Positions 20,577-29,426 of a stretch of DNA of 64,000 bases are shown here, piece after piece. The notes under the pieces were generated by a model that was given only the letters and a program-made list of their open reading frames with translations, was not told where the DNA came from and made no database searches. Positions within the stretch are counted from its first letter, which is position 1. Each line of letters starts with the position of its first letter. The stretch spans positions 372,001-436,000 of the forward strand of contig NZ_FTMD01000001.1 in assembly GCF_900156155.1 (NCBI RefSeq). The letters are read 5' to 3'. Source of the stretch: Aromatoleum tolulyticum (lineage in GTDB: Bacteria; Pseudomonadota; Gammaproteobacteria; Burkholderiales; Rhodocyclaceae). Both the position numbers and the translations under genes were made by a program.

Positions 20577-21655
20577 CGCGGCGCCTCCACCGGCATGACG
20601 CGGTCACCCTCGCGCAGGGCGGGCTCGACCGCCGCCACGAAGCGCTCGTCGGCCGCCAGACCGGCGCTTACCTCGACCCGGTCGGGCCATTCGCGGCCGG
20701 TGCGCAACCAGCGGAAGCGCGCCCGGCCTTCGCCATCCAGCACGAAGACTCCGGTGAGCCCGCCGCGCTCGGCCAGCGCCCGCCGGGGCACCACCGGCGA
20801 GGGGCTTTCTCCGACCGTGAAGACCGCGCGGCCGAACATCCCCGGCATCAGCCCTACCGTCTCTGGCAGGGCGATCTTGACCTGGTAGCTGCGGGTGACC
20901 GGGTCACCGGAGGGGACCACCCGGGTCACCGTGCCTTTCAGGGGCGCGGGCAGGCTGTCGATGCTGACCACCGCCGGCTTGCCCTCGGCCATGGCGGCGA
21001 TCTGGCCTTCCGCCACGAAGGTCTCGAATAGCAGGCCGCGCCCCGACTCCACGGTCAAGAGCGGCATGCCGGGCACGGCGAGATCGCCGGCCCGTTTGAG
21101 GCGGGCCACCACCGTGCCCGCCACGGGGCTGGTGATCTCGGCATAGGCGCGCTGGGCGAGCGCCGTGTCGAGACCGGCGCGTGCCTGGTTCAGGGCCTCG
21201 CGGGCGGCGTCAAACTTCAGGCGCACCTTGCGCATCTCGTTTTCCGAGACGCTGCCGCGTTCGAACAGGCGCTCGAATCGCTCGAGGTCAGTCTGCGCAT
21301 CCCGGAAGGCGGCCTCGGCTGCGCCTTGGGCCGCGCGCGTTTGGCGGATGCCGCCTTCCACGTCCGCGGCATCGAGGCGGGCAAGCACCTGGCCGCGCCG
21401 CACCCGTTCACCCTCCTGCACTTGGATCTCGCGGATATAACCGCTCAGCCGCGAGGCGACCTCGACGCGCTGATCGGACACCACCGAGCCGACCGTAGTG
21501 TACTCGACCGGTGCACTGGCGCTCGCCGTCATGACCGGAAGATTCCAGGTCTTGGCGTCGATTTGAGTCGGGGCCTCCGGCGCTTTACCGCATCCGGTCA
21601 AGAGAGCGTAGAGCGCCAGCGGCGCCATGTGTGTGAGCAGGGTTTTTCTTTTCAT
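20573..21655 (-). CDS. RND periplasmic adaptor lipoprotein
   Basis: A 360-residue membrane-fusion protein. The N-terminus MKRKTLLTHMAPLALYALLTGCGK has a lipobox (LTGC), so it should be a lipoprotein anchored to the inner membrane. The lipoyl halves are around IREIQVQEGERVRRGQVLARLD and ITSPVAGTVVARLKRAGDLA, separated by a helical hairpin, and a beta-barrel follows (VSIDSLPAPLKGTVTRVVP). It links the RND pump encoded next to the outer-membrane duct. It is the first gene of the tightly overlapped efflux run. The 266-base gap upstream holds only a possible remnant. Confidence 0.9.
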   Translation of the reverse strand: MKRKTLLTHMAPLALYALLTGCGKAPEAPTQIDAKTWNLPVMTASASAPVEYTTVGSVVSDQRVEVASRLSGYIREIQVQEGERVRRGQVLARLDAADVEGGIRQTRAAQGAAEAAFRDAQTDLERFERLFERGSVSENEMRKVRLKFDAAREALNQARAGLDTALAQRAYAEITSPVAGTVVARLKRAGDLAVPGMPLLTVESGRGLLFETFVAEGQIAAMAEGKPAVVSIDSLPAPLKGTVTRVVPSGDPVTRSYQVKIALPETVGLMPGMFGRAVFTVGESPSPVVPRRALAERGGLTGVFVLDGEGRARFRWLRTGREWPDRVEVSAGLAADERFVAAVEPALREGDRVMPVEAPR

Positions 21656-21689
21656 GGGGCGGGTTTTTCCGATTGGACTTTAAATGGTG

Positions 21690-21896
21690 ATTAGCAGGAC
21701 GCGGGCCAGCCATTCTGCGGACGCGGCCTTGTCGGTGCCGCGAGTGTTGCGGCGGCCGGTGCGGAGCGGCCTCGTAGGCAGCGCGCTCCGGCTGGGGCAT
21801 CCGCATCTGAAACTGTTTGCCGAGCTGATCGGCACCGAATGCCGTTGTGCTGCCGAAAGACAGAAGAGCGCCGGACAGAACGTGCGAGAGCCACAT
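21690..21896 (-). pseudogene. Possible exported-protein remnant before the RND operon
   Basis: A minus-strand frame from the ATG at 21896 begins with a good signal-peptide-like stretch (MWLSHVLSGALLSFGSTTAF) followed by ADQLGKQFQMRMPQPERAAYEA. The latter resembles ADLLGQSLQMPMAQQDSAAYKA inside the TolC-like protein of this window. After that the reading becomes low-complexity and runs on in frame into the adaptor gene. It could be a decayed outer-membrane-factor fragment or chance. No other gene is visible between 21656 and 21921. Confidence 0.3.
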
Positions 21897-21921
21897 TGAA
21901 TGGGGGCGTGGTGAAGGCAAG

Positions 21922-24450
21922 TTACTTCTCTCTTTTGCGGAAATACACCTGGGCAACGCGGCGAGCAAACACCACCTTTGGACGCCACCAAACATGCAGC
22001 GATGTCCGCACTCTGTCGGTCCACGAAGCGCCCGGGGGCAACAGCTCCCGTCCCAGCACCGACTCGAACGCCCGTAGCTGCGCCAAGTAGACCTGGACGT
22101 GACGCAATTCGAAGCGCTGCGGGTCGATCTGCCCGTAGTCTTCCACGAGCCGGTTGAATAGCGCGCGTAGCCGGTCCGCGCGAAGACGGAGCAGACCGTC
22201 TTCGGCATGCTCCGTCGCCAGCCGGGCGAGTTCGAGTCCCCGATTGACGAGCGCGTCAAACCCCTTGATGGCAGGGCGACCCTCCAAGCGCCCGATCCGC
22301 TGGAACGGAAGTTCCAAGTACACCGCGAGCACACGCCGCAAGTCGGCGAGGATCGCCTCCTCCAGTGCCAGGGGAGGACGCTCGACAAGCGGGATATCCT
22401 CGGTTCCCGATGCCGACCGGCAGGCCCGCAAGTCCTCGACATAAAGCCGGGAATCGCTGAAATACCCAGTGACCTGTCGGGTTGTTGCCTGCTCAAGCTC
22501 GTCGCGAGACGCGTCGCTGAGCACGCGCGCCATCGAGCGCAATGGCTGCCACATCGAGAGCGGAAAACGGGAAAAGCGATAAGGCGCCTGAGTTCCAGGC
22601 AGCAAACGGTAGGCGATCAATTCCTCCTGCAACGACGGGTCTTCTTCGAACCGTGCTCGGATGCCCTCGAACACGTCCAAAGGCATGCTCGGCAGCCCTA
22701 TCCGGTTGCCGAGGGAGCGGCGGCCATAGCCACCGGCCGCAAGCATCTGCGCCACGACGTCCGCGCAATTGAAATCGCTCCGGTGCCATTGCAGGCTGCC
22801 ATCCCGGAACGCGCCTTCCTGGCGGCGCGCCTCGGCCACCATCGCGGCGCGGCTTTCGGGGGGAACGCCCCGGACGCGCAAACCGAGCGTCTCGCGGCCG
22901 TAGGCCATGCCATAGGTGTTGGTATGAACTTGCGATGGGGACGGACGAGTGACACCGTACAAATAGTCCGCAAGGCTCACGTGCTGGAGAAAATTTGGAT
23001 CGACGGAAGGGTCCGCGATGTAGTTCGCGCTATAAACGACGCCCTCGATACGGATGGCAAGGTGTCCGAACGGATTTTCGCGGACGATCCGCTCCGGCGT
23101 CTGCGAGGTCGCGTAGGAAAGCAGCAACTCGACCTCGGCCGATGACTCGGCGTCGAGTCGTGCGAGCGCTGCGTCGATGCCGAGCACCGGCGCGCCATCT
23201 TCGACCCCGTAAGTCGGCAATGGATATACGGGATCCTCTGCGTCGTCCAGTGCGAACCGGGCGATGCTGACGATGTTCGTCCGCTCTCTGTACTGCCGTT
23301 GGGCGGTGAGGATTTCTTCCCGTCGGACCGGATCGGAGAGGATTTCCTCGACCAGTCTTCCCGCGTCTTCCGCATTGCCAGCAAAACTGGCCAGCCCTTG
23401 GCGCACGAACAGGGCGGCGTTCTCGCGCTCGTGGCCGCTGATGACATCGAGGAGGATGGTCGGCACGCCGATCGTGAACGCTTCCGCCAGCGTCAGTCCT
23501 CCCGCCTTGGTGATCAGGACGTCGGCGGCGCCCATGTACGCAGTCATGTCGGATCGTGGCACCAGTCCCACGACCTTCAGTGTTAGCCGCGACGGCAGGC
23601 TCCCGCGCAGTTCCTTGAGCCTGGCACGCAGGCTCGCGTTCGCGCCACATGCGGCGATGATCTGCAGGCTGCAGGGAACATGACGCATCACGCTGTAGAT
23701 GAAGTCGACATAGTCCCCCCGGCCTTCCTTGCCGCCCGCGAGCGTCAGGGTGGGAATGTCCGGCGATAACCCGATACACGCGCGGATGTCCTGGCGAGCG
23801 ACTGCGGACACCGCCTCGACCTGCACCGGCATCCCGCTGGTGATTACCTTGTCCGGTGGCACGCCTGCCGCCAGCCAGCGCGATTCCAGTTCCGGGTGCG
23901 CCAGAAAGGTGCGATCGATCAGCTTGGAGATACGTGGAAAGTAGCCCTCGAAAAAGTCCGTATGCAGCCATCCGATTCTTCGATTGGCCAGGAACCCCTT
24001 TTCGCGCAGCGTTCCCAGCACCTGGGCAGCGCCGTAGTGGGTCGACAGGATGACGTCCGGCGCCTGTTGGGTCAGGTAGGCGTGAACTTTCCCCTCCGGG
24101 TAGTCCGTGGGCATCATCGACAGCGAGGGAATGCGGTTGCCTCTGGTTTGCATCGCGTCGAACAGGCTCTCGAAGCACTCGGGCAAGTTGCTGGCGACGA
24201 ACCAGTACAGGCGTTCGTCGACGCGCCGCCAGAGCGGGTGCATGAAGGCGCGAATGTCCTGCAGAACCACCTCGGTGTTCCGGGATTGCCGATGTATCTC
24301 CGCCCTTATGGCTTGGGCAGCACTGATGTGCCCGTAGCCGATCGACGAATAGAAAATGACGATCTTCTTCGGTGGCAAGGACGCGTCCATTTTCATTCCC
24401 TGCTGGCTTGTCACGCGGGCCGGCTGAGGGTTGGGGCTCATTAAATTCAT
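21922..24450 (-). CDS. MGDG-synthase-like glycosyltransferase fused to putative permuted papain-like (LRAT/NlpC-type) domain
   Basis: An 842-residue protein. Residues about 28-400 form a GT-B glycosyltransferase of the MGDG-synthase/MurG type: KIVIFYSSIGYGHISAAQAI opens the acceptor domain, ending near STHYGAAQVLG, and GGKEGRGDY, ADVLITKAGGLTLAEA and GVPTILLDVISGHE form the nucleotide-sugar domain. The C-terminal half is different. NPFGHLAIRIEGVVYSAN (His near 461) and DFNCADVVAQMLAAGG (Cys near 560) have the His-before-Cys order of circularly permuted papain-like folds such as LRAT/H-rev107 and YiiX. About 250 further residues have no fold I recognise. It probably glycosylates a lipid; the second domain could be an acyltransferase or a thiol hydrolase. 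The stop of the upstream gene is two bases away. Confidence 0.7.
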   Translation of the reverse strand: MNLMSPNPQPARVTSQQGMKMDASLPPKKIVIFYSSIGYGHISAAQAIRAEIHRQSRNTEVVLQDIRAFMHPLWRRVDERLYWFVASNLPECFESLFDAMQTRGNRIPSLSMMPTDYPEGKVHAYLTQQAPDVILSTHYGAAQVLGTLREKGFLANRRIGWLHTDFFEGYFPRISKLIDRTFLAHPELESRWLAAGVPPDKVITSGMPVQVEAVSAVARQDIRACIGLSPDIPTLTLAGGKEGRGDYVDFIYSVMRHVPCSLQIIAACGANASLRARLKELRGSLPSRLTLKVVGLVPRSDMTAYMGAADVLITKAGGLTLAEAFTIGVPTILLDVISGHERENAALFVRQGLASFAGNAEDAGRLVEEILSDPVRREEILTAQRQYRERTNIVSIARFALDDAEDPVYPLPTYGVEDGAPVLGIDAALARLDAESSAEVELLLSYATSQTPERIVRENPFGHLAIRIEGVVYSANYIADPSVDPNFLQHVSLADYLYGVTRPSPSQVHTNTYGMAYGRETLGLRVRGVPPESRAAMVAEARRQEGAFRDGSLQWHRSDFNCADVVAQMLAAGGYGRRSLGNRIGLPSMPLDVFEGIRARFEEDPSLQEELIAYRLLPGTQAPYRFSRFPLSMWQPLRSMARVLSDASRDELEQATTRQVTGYFSDSRLYVEDLRACRSASGTEDIPLVERPPLALEEAILADLRRVLAVYLELPFQRIGRLEGRPAIKGFDALVNRGLELARLATEHAEDGLLRLRADRLRALFNRLVEDYGQIDPQRFELRHVQVYLAQLRAFESVLGRELLPPGASWTDRVRTSLHVWWRPKVVFARRVAQVYFRKREK

Positions 24451-24452
24451 GA

Positions 24453-25232
24453 TTACTTTTCACTGCCTCCAGCCTCGATGCTGGCAGCGATCCGTTCAGC
24501 CAGTTCGAGTGGACGGCCGTTCCCTGTGGCCGTCGCAAGGGTGCGCGCCTCCTGCGTCGCCTGACGGCACAGGTCGCGCGCTGCGCACAGGAGGGCGGTG
24601 CGTGCCTCGCAGCGCTCCATGGCATTGGCTTCTTGCAGCAACACGTGGCTCGCCACGAGGGTTTCGCCGTAGCGCCGAGCGACGCCGGCGAGCGGTTCCG
24701 GGTAGCCCGCGAGCGCAGCCCCTGTGGCACCGGCCGCCCCGCCCAGCGGCGCCGCCAACCGTTGACGGGTTCGCACCCACTGCGTCGGGTCATCGACGCC
24801 ATCTCGCGCCAGGCTCAGATTCGCGGCCTCCAATTCCGCGGCACGGTTGACCGCATGAGAAATCAGGGCGAGGACTTGCAGGTCAGCGCAGCGCACCAGC
24901 AGGCGGAAGGCCCCGGTGGTCAAGTAGTCGCCCGCCAGCACGGTGGCGGCGTTGCCGAGATGCGCGGATGGGCCGCTCGCCGCATCGACGTGGGCATGCA
25001 ATTGCTGCAGGCTGAGATGGATCAGGTCCAAGGCCGTGCCGGCATCGATGCCCGCCTGCCCGGAATGAAAGCTGCTGGTCACCAGCGCCCGGATCGGAAT
25101 CTGCTGGCCTGACAGCAACAGGCGCAAGGCAAGCTGGACGGGGGGTGCCTCGCAGGTCAGGGCGCCTGCAATGGCGGCGCGGACGCCCGTCATCACAGCC
25201 TCGGGGAAGTTCATGGGATGCCTGTCAGTCAT
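24453..25232 (-). CDS. Degenerate polyprenyl-synthase-like protein
   Basis: A 259-residue all-helical protein. The segment DLIHLSLQQLHAHVDAASG followed by HLGNAATVLAGDYLTTGAF follows the isoprenyl diphosphate synthase pattern of an aspartate-rich motif region and GDYL helix. The catalytic DDxxD is gone (QLHAHVD stands there), and no second DDxxD is visible near the C-terminus. It is also shorter than active enzymes at about 300-350 residues. It is therefore unlikely to make prenyl diphosphates and may bind lipids or act as a subunit. The ATG at 25232 overlaps the patatin gene by eight bases and the stop is two bases before the glycosyltransferase, so it belongs to the same operon. Confidence 0.6.
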   Translation of the reverse strand: MTDRHPMNFPEAVMTGVRAAIAGALTCEAPPVQLALRLLLSGQQIPIRALVTSSFHSGQAGIDAGTALDLIHLSLQQLHAHVDAASGPSAHLGNAATVLAGDYLTTGAFRLLVRCADLQVLALISHAVNRAAELEAANLSLARDGVDDPTQWVRTRQRLAAPLGGAAGATGAALAGYPEPLAGVARRYGETLVASHVLLQEANAMERCEARTALLCAARDLCRQATQEARTLATATGNGRPLELAERIAASIEAGGSEK

Positions 25233-26172
25233 CAGTGGGCGCTCCTGCCCAGCGGGCCAATTGCTGCGCCGCGCTGCGGTAGCCGATCTCGATGATTTCC
25301 TCGGCGCGGTCGAACTCCATGAAACGCACCGCACCCAGCGGCGGGCGGATGAGGATGTCCGGCTTGTCCTGCCGCAGGCTGGCCTGGGTCATGCGCGCCT
25401 GCATGATGTAGATGGAGCTCAGCAGCACATCGAAGATGCCCGGCAGCGGTTCCGGCTCCTTGTGCAGCCAGGCTTCGAACTGGACCAAGCCGGGGTTTGT
25501 TCGGAGGCTTGCCAGCAGGCGCGCCATGGCCTGGGTATGGAATGTTCCCTGTGAGTTCGAATCTGGGCGGGATACCCGGCTCGCCACGATGTCGTGGTTG
25601 AGGTCGACGGCGATGACCAGGCCTGCGCCCATGGCACGCACCACACTCACCGGCACCGGGTTGACCAGACCGCCGTCGACGAGAATGCGGCCGTTGCTGC
25701 GCACCGGCGTGAAGATGCCGGGCACCGAGATGCTGGCGCGCACCGCATCGATCAGGTCGCCCCAGGCGCACACCACCTCCTCGCCGCTCATGATGCAGGT
25801 GGCCACGGCGCGGAAGGGGATCGGCAGATCCTCGATGCTTGCGGCCGCCACATGGGCGCGTACAAAGTCCGCGATCTTCTGGCCGTCGATCAGCCCGGAA
25901 CGGGGGAGAACGGGGTCGAGCATGCCGACGATCTGCCGCCAATCGAAGGCGCGAAAACGGTCGGCCAAGCCTCCGATCTTGCCGGCGGCATATACCGCGC
26001 CCACCACCGCGCCTATGCTGGTGCCGGCGACCAGATCGACCTTGATCCCGGCCTCCTCGATGGCACGCAGCACGCCGATGTGCGCCAGCCCGCGCGCTGA
26101 ACCGCTGCCCAGCGCCAGGCCGACCTTGCGCGCGGGCGGATTGGGAACGGTTTCGGGTGCTGGTTTCGCCAT
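25225..26172 (-). CDS. Patatin-like phospholipase (RssA/YchK type)
   Basis: A 315-residue serine lipid hydrolase. The catalytic dyad is visible: nucleophile S52 in GTSIG and D166 in VDGGLVNP. The oxyanion loop is GSGSARG (residues about 22-28), a variant of GGGxRG. There is no signal peptide, so it probably acts on the cytoplasmic face of the membrane. It is two bases from the UbiB-like gene and overlaps the prenyl-synthase-like gene. The surrounding genes suggest a membrane-lipid remodelling role. Confidence 0.9.
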   Translation of the reverse strand: MAKPAPETVPNPPARKVGLALGSGSARGLAHIGVLRAIEEAGIKVDLVAGTSIGAVVGAVYAAGKIGGLADRFRAFDWRQIVGMLDPVLPRSGLIDGQKIADFVRAHVAAASIEDLPIPFRAVATCIMSGEEVVCAWGDLIDAVRASISVPGIFTPVRSNGRILVDGGLVNPVPVSVVRAMGAGLVIAVDLNHDIVASRVSRPDSNSQGTFHTQAMARLLASLRTNPGLVQFEAWLHKEPEPLPGIFDVLLSSIYIMQARMTQASLRQDKPDILIRPPLGAVRFMEFDRAEEIIEIGYRSAAQQLARWAGAPTDD

Positions 26173-26174
26173 CT

Positions 26175-27845
26175 CTAGCCCTTGCCGCCACGCCAGATGG
26201 AGAACAGCACCCAGATGCCGCCGATGACGGCGGCGATGAAGCCGAGCAAGCCGAAAGATGGCAGGCCGGGCTCGCGCTCGACGGTCATGACGATGGCCGA
26301 GCCGATGATCAGGGCGGCGGTGACGACGCTGATCGCCAGGCGGCTGGCGGCGCGGTCGAGACGGTCGCCGAAATGCTTGAGGGGCAGGACCTCGACTTGC
26401 ACCAGGAGCTTGCCGCGCCGCGCGGCGCGCAGGAGCTGGCGCAGGTCTTGCGGCAGCCCGGCGACGAGGGCAAGCGTGTCGCGCAAGGCGCGCCAGCCGC
26501 GCCAGACCAGGGCGCCGGGCGCGGCGTGGGCGAGCAGCACCCGTTCGAGAAACGGCGTAGCCTCGCCCGCCATGTCGAAGTCGGGGTCGAGCTGGCGCCC
26601 CAGTCCCTCCAGGGCGATGAAGGCCTTGATCAGCAGCGCCAGGTCGGGCGGCAGGGTGAGGCCGTGCTCGCGCAGGATGGCGACCAGGTCGGAGAGCATG
26701 GCGCCCAGATCGAGGTTCTTGAGCGGCACGCCGTGATACTGGTCGACGAAGGCGTCGATCTCGGGCTGCAAGGTCTCGCTGTCGATCTCGGCGCCGCCGC
26801 TCCAGTCCAGCAGCACTTCGGCCACCTTCTCCGCATCGTGGCTGACGAGACCGTGCAACAGCACGGCCAGCTGATAGCGGCGCTCCTCGGAAAGGCGCCC
26901 GACCATGCCGAAGTCAATGAAGGCGATGCGGTTGTCCGGCAGGTAGAAAACGTTACCGGGATGCGGGTCGGCGTGGAAGAAGCCATCTTCGAGCATCATC
27001 TTGAGCACGGCCCGGGCACCGCGACGGGCCAGCAGCCTGCGGTCGAGGCCGGCCGCGTCCACGGCGGCCAGGTCGCGGCCGGCAATGCCCTCGACATAGT
27101 TCTGCACATTGAGCCGCCCGCCGGTCCACGGCCAGTGGATGCGGGGAACGACGATCTCGGGGTGGGCGGCGAAGTTGGCGGCGATGCGCTCGGCGCTGCG
27201 GCCCTCGGCGGAAAAATCCAGTTCGCGGCGCAGCGACAGGGTGAAATGGCGCACCACCTCCCGCGGCCGGTAGCGGCGCAACTCGGGCGCTTCCGCCTCG
27301 ACGATCTCGGCGAGACGGGCCAGCAGGCGCAGGTCGGCCTCCACGATCGGCCGGATGCCGGGGCGCCGCACCTTGAGGATGACCGCCGTGCCGTCCGCCA
27401 GCCAGGCGCGATGCACCTGGGCCAGCGAGGCCGCCGCCAGCGCCTGCGGTTCCAGGCGTGGGAAGATGGCCTCGGGCGACTCGCCCAAGTCCTCGGTCAG
27501 CTGCGGCAGCAGCTCGGCGAAAGGGATGGCGGGTGCGGCATCCTGCAGCTTGCTGAACTCGGCGATCCATTCCGCCGGGAACAGATCGACGCGGGTGGCG
27601 AGGATCTGCCCCAGCTTGACGAAGCTCGGCCCCAGCTCCTCCAGCGCCCGGCGCACGCGGGCCGGCGGCTCCAGCCGCGCCAGTTCCTCCGGTTCGTGCC
27701 AGTGCAGGGTGCGGCCGGCACGTTCCAGGGCGCCCGCCATGCCGATCCGCCGCACCAGATCGCCGAAGCCATAACGGATCAGGACGGAGGCGATGTCATG
27801 CAGGCGGCCCAGGTCGCGGACGGCGCCGATCGCTTGCCATAGCAT
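26175..27845 (-). CDS. UbiB/ABC1 family atypical kinase
   Basis: A 556-residue ADCK/UbiB-type protein-kinase-like ATPase. It has the family's KxGQ motif (FVKLGQILATR near residue 75), the LAAASLAQVHRA alanine-rich loop replacing the glycine-rich loop, FHADPHPGNVFYLPDN as the catalytic loop and IDFGMVG as the metal-binding DFG. Two C-terminal membrane helices (AALIIGSAIVMTV and LLGFIAAVIGGIWVLF) anchor it. UbiB supports ubiquinone synthesis and lipid distribution. This copy lies in a lipid and efflux operon rather than with ubi genes, so it is probably an accessory paralogue. The ATG at 27845 overlaps the upstream stop as TGATG. Confidence 0.9.
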   Translation of the reverse strand: MLWQAIGAVRDLGRLHDIASVLIRYGFGDLVRRIGMAGALERAGRTLHWHEPEELARLEPPARVRRALEELGPSFVKLGQILATRVDLFPAEWIAEFSKLQDAAPAIPFAELLPQLTEDLGESPEAIFPRLEPQALAAASLAQVHRAWLADGTAVILKVRRPGIRPIVEADLRLLARLAEIVEAEAPELRRYRPREVVRHFTLSLRRELDFSAEGRSAERIAANFAAHPEIVVPRIHWPWTGGRLNVQNYVEGIAGRDLAAVDAAGLDRRLLARRGARAVLKMMLEDGFFHADPHPGNVFYLPDNRIAFIDFGMVGRLSEERRYQLAVLLHGLVSHDAEKVAEVLLDWSGGAEIDSETLQPEIDAFVDQYHGVPLKNLDLGAMLSDLVAILREHGLTLPPDLALLIKAFIALEGLGRQLDPDFDMAGEATPFLERVLLAHAAPGALVWRGWRALRDTLALVAGLPQDLRQLLRAARRGKLLVQVEVLPLKHFGDRLDRAASRLAISVVTAALIIGSAIVMTVEREPGLPSFGLLGFIAAVIGGIWVLFSIWRGGKG

Positions 27846-28711
27846 CAAACGTCCTTGCCGGTATCTTTCGATTCCAGGCGGGCAGCGATGCCCTGGAGCA
27901 GGCCGGCGGCCAGACCGGCAAGCAGCGCGGCTTCATGGCGCACGACTTCCGTCCCTTTCTTGGCCTGATCGCGAGCGCCTGCCGTAATGGCCTGGGCCAG
28001 TTGCTCGAGCGCGATCCGGGTACGTTGGCCGACGGCCGAGCCACTGGTGCGGGCATGTTCGGCAAGCTCGGTGAAGGTGGCCTGGACGACGCCCTTGGCG
28101 CTCTGCGCGGCCTCCTGCAGCGTTTCGATGAACAGCGTCTGCAGCGTAGCCAGCTCGTCCGCCGCCCGCTTCAGCCCCTGCCGGGAGAACTCGCTGGTGC
28201 GACCCGCGGCCTCCTGAATGGCCAACTGGGCGGCCTCCGCTGCCCCGGCCAGGGCCTCGTCCAGACCGCGCATCGCCTCTTTCAGCGCCTGTCCGCCGTG
28301 TTCCCCGAGCGGCGCGGCGCCTTCGCGGGCGCCTTTGACCACGGCCGCCGTCACGCGTTTGAGCGCCTCGGTGTCGAGGCTGCCGCGCGTGAGCGCATCG
28401 AGCGTGATCGCGCGCACCTGGGCGGCGATCGCGGCCGGGTCGGTGGCGAGGGCGCCTTGTACGCGTTGCTCGATTTCCTCCGGCGTCATCGAGGGAAGAC
28501 GTCCCTGCTCTTTGAGCATCCGGTCGATCTCGGCCTCGGCCTGCAGCCAGTCCTCTGCCACGTTCCCGCCCAGAAAGGCGCGCTTCTCCGCGCGAAAATA
28601 GGCGGCCTCCGCGATCATTCGATAGCGCTCCTCGGCGGTGACGGGCGGATTCTTCTCCGCAACGGATTCCGGTGCCGCATTCGAAGCGGAGGTGGATTTT
28701 GCCTTGGTCAT
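27845..28711 (-). CDS. DUF2934-like N-terminus with long amphipathic helical region
   Basis: A 288-residue soluble helical protein. Residues about 28-68 (YRMIAEAAYFRAEKRAF through VAEDWLQAEAEIDRML) fit the short DUF2934 motif, with its EDWLQAEAEI core. The rest is alanine-, glutamate- and glutamine-rich amphipathic helix resembling apolipoprotein- or phasin-like proteins (EALAGAAEAAQLAIQEA, LQTLFIETLQEAAQSAK). No catalytic motif is evident. It may coat a lipid surface or scaffold the membrane enzymes encoded next to it, which is inference. It is the first gene after the TetR regulator, 88 bases downstream of it. Confidence 0.6.
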   Translation of the reverse strand: MTKAKSTSASNAAPESVAEKNPPVTAEERYRMIAEAAYFRAEKRAFLGGNVAEDWLQAEAEIDRMLKEQGRLPSMTPEEIEQRVQGALATDPAAIAAQVRAITLDALTRGSLDTEALKRVTAAVVKGAREGAAPLGEHGGQALKEAMRGLDEALAGAAEAAQLAIQEAAGRTSEFSRQGLKRAADELATLQTLFIETLQEAAQSAKGVVQATFTELAEHARTSGSAVGQRTRIALEQLAQAITAGARDQAKKGTEVVRHEAALLAGLAAGLLQGIAARLESKDTGKDV

Positions 28712-28799
28712 GGTCGCTGCTCCTTTTCAAAGTGAGAGTGTGGAAAATCCGGCGTGTACGGGGCCGGGTATCGGTATGAGCTGTCCAGGAGCCCCATCC

Positions 28800-29426
28800 T
28801 CAGCGTGCCTCCCCCTCGGCTGCGGCTAGGCTCCTTCGCAGCAGTTCGCATACGTGGCGTGCCAGCACTTCGGGGTTGTCCTGGTGGGGCCGGTGTCCCG
28901 GCATGAACTGACGGGTTGCACCGGTCTGGAAATGGAAGATCACCAGGCCAAAGATCGACATCGCAAGCAGGTGGGCATCCTGATGCGGGTCCAGTTCGCT
29001 GGCGAGATCATGGACGGCGACGAACATGTCCCTGAATACATGTTTGGCCAAGGTGCTCTGACGCGCCTCGTCGCTGTCCAGAAGTACCCACTGCACCAGC
29101 CGCAGAAAGTCCTTATCCGTGGCCATCATCCGGGCGAGCCCGGCCACAAAGCGTTCAAGCCTCTCCCGTGGAGTACCGTCGCCGGCCAGCATGTCTTTCA
29201 GCGCGGCCTCTCTTTCCCGGAATTCGTAGGCCACCGCATCGAGATAGAGCTGGTCCTTGTCGGCGAAGTGGTAGTAAAGCGCCGCCTGGGTGAGGCCGAC
29301 GGCAGCAGCGACATCGCGCATCGAGACGCCGTCGTAACCGTTCCGCGCAAACAGAGGCGCCGATAGTTCAAGAATCTCTTCCCGCGTTTTTCGCTTGCGA
29401 ATGATCCTAATCGGCTGGCGGATCAT
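28800..29426 (-). CDS. TetR-family transcriptional regulator
   Basis: A 208-residue repressor with the usual N-terminal helix-turn-helix: ILELSAPLFARNGYDGVSMRDVAAAVGLTQAALYYHFADKDQLY (residues about 19-62). The C-terminal ligand-binding half is variable, as expected. It is the first gene, in the same direction, of the lipid/efflux cluster that runs to 10635. It most likely controls that cluster and itself, responding to a hydrophobic effector. The AT-richer stretch 29427-29515 upstream is the likely promoter; I see no convincing operator palindrome in it. Confidence 0.88.
   Translation of the reverse strand: MIRQPIRIIRKRKTREEILELSAPLFARNGYDGVSMRDVAAAVGLTQAALYYHFADKDQLYLDAVAYEFREREAALKDMLAGDGTPRERLERFVAGLARMMATDKDFLRLVQWVLLDSDEARQSTLAKHVFRDMFVAVHDLASELDPHQDAHLLAMSIFGLVIFHFQTGATRQFMPGHRPHQDNPEVLARHVCELLRRSLAAAEGEAR

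Noticed and set aside
22207-24802. Frames of 312 (plus) and 590 (minus, 23030-24802) codons over the glycosyltransferase gene
   Set aside because: The minus-strand one is an out-of-frame reading of the glycosyltransferase and prenyl-synthase-like genes; the plus one is antisense. Neither has domain features.
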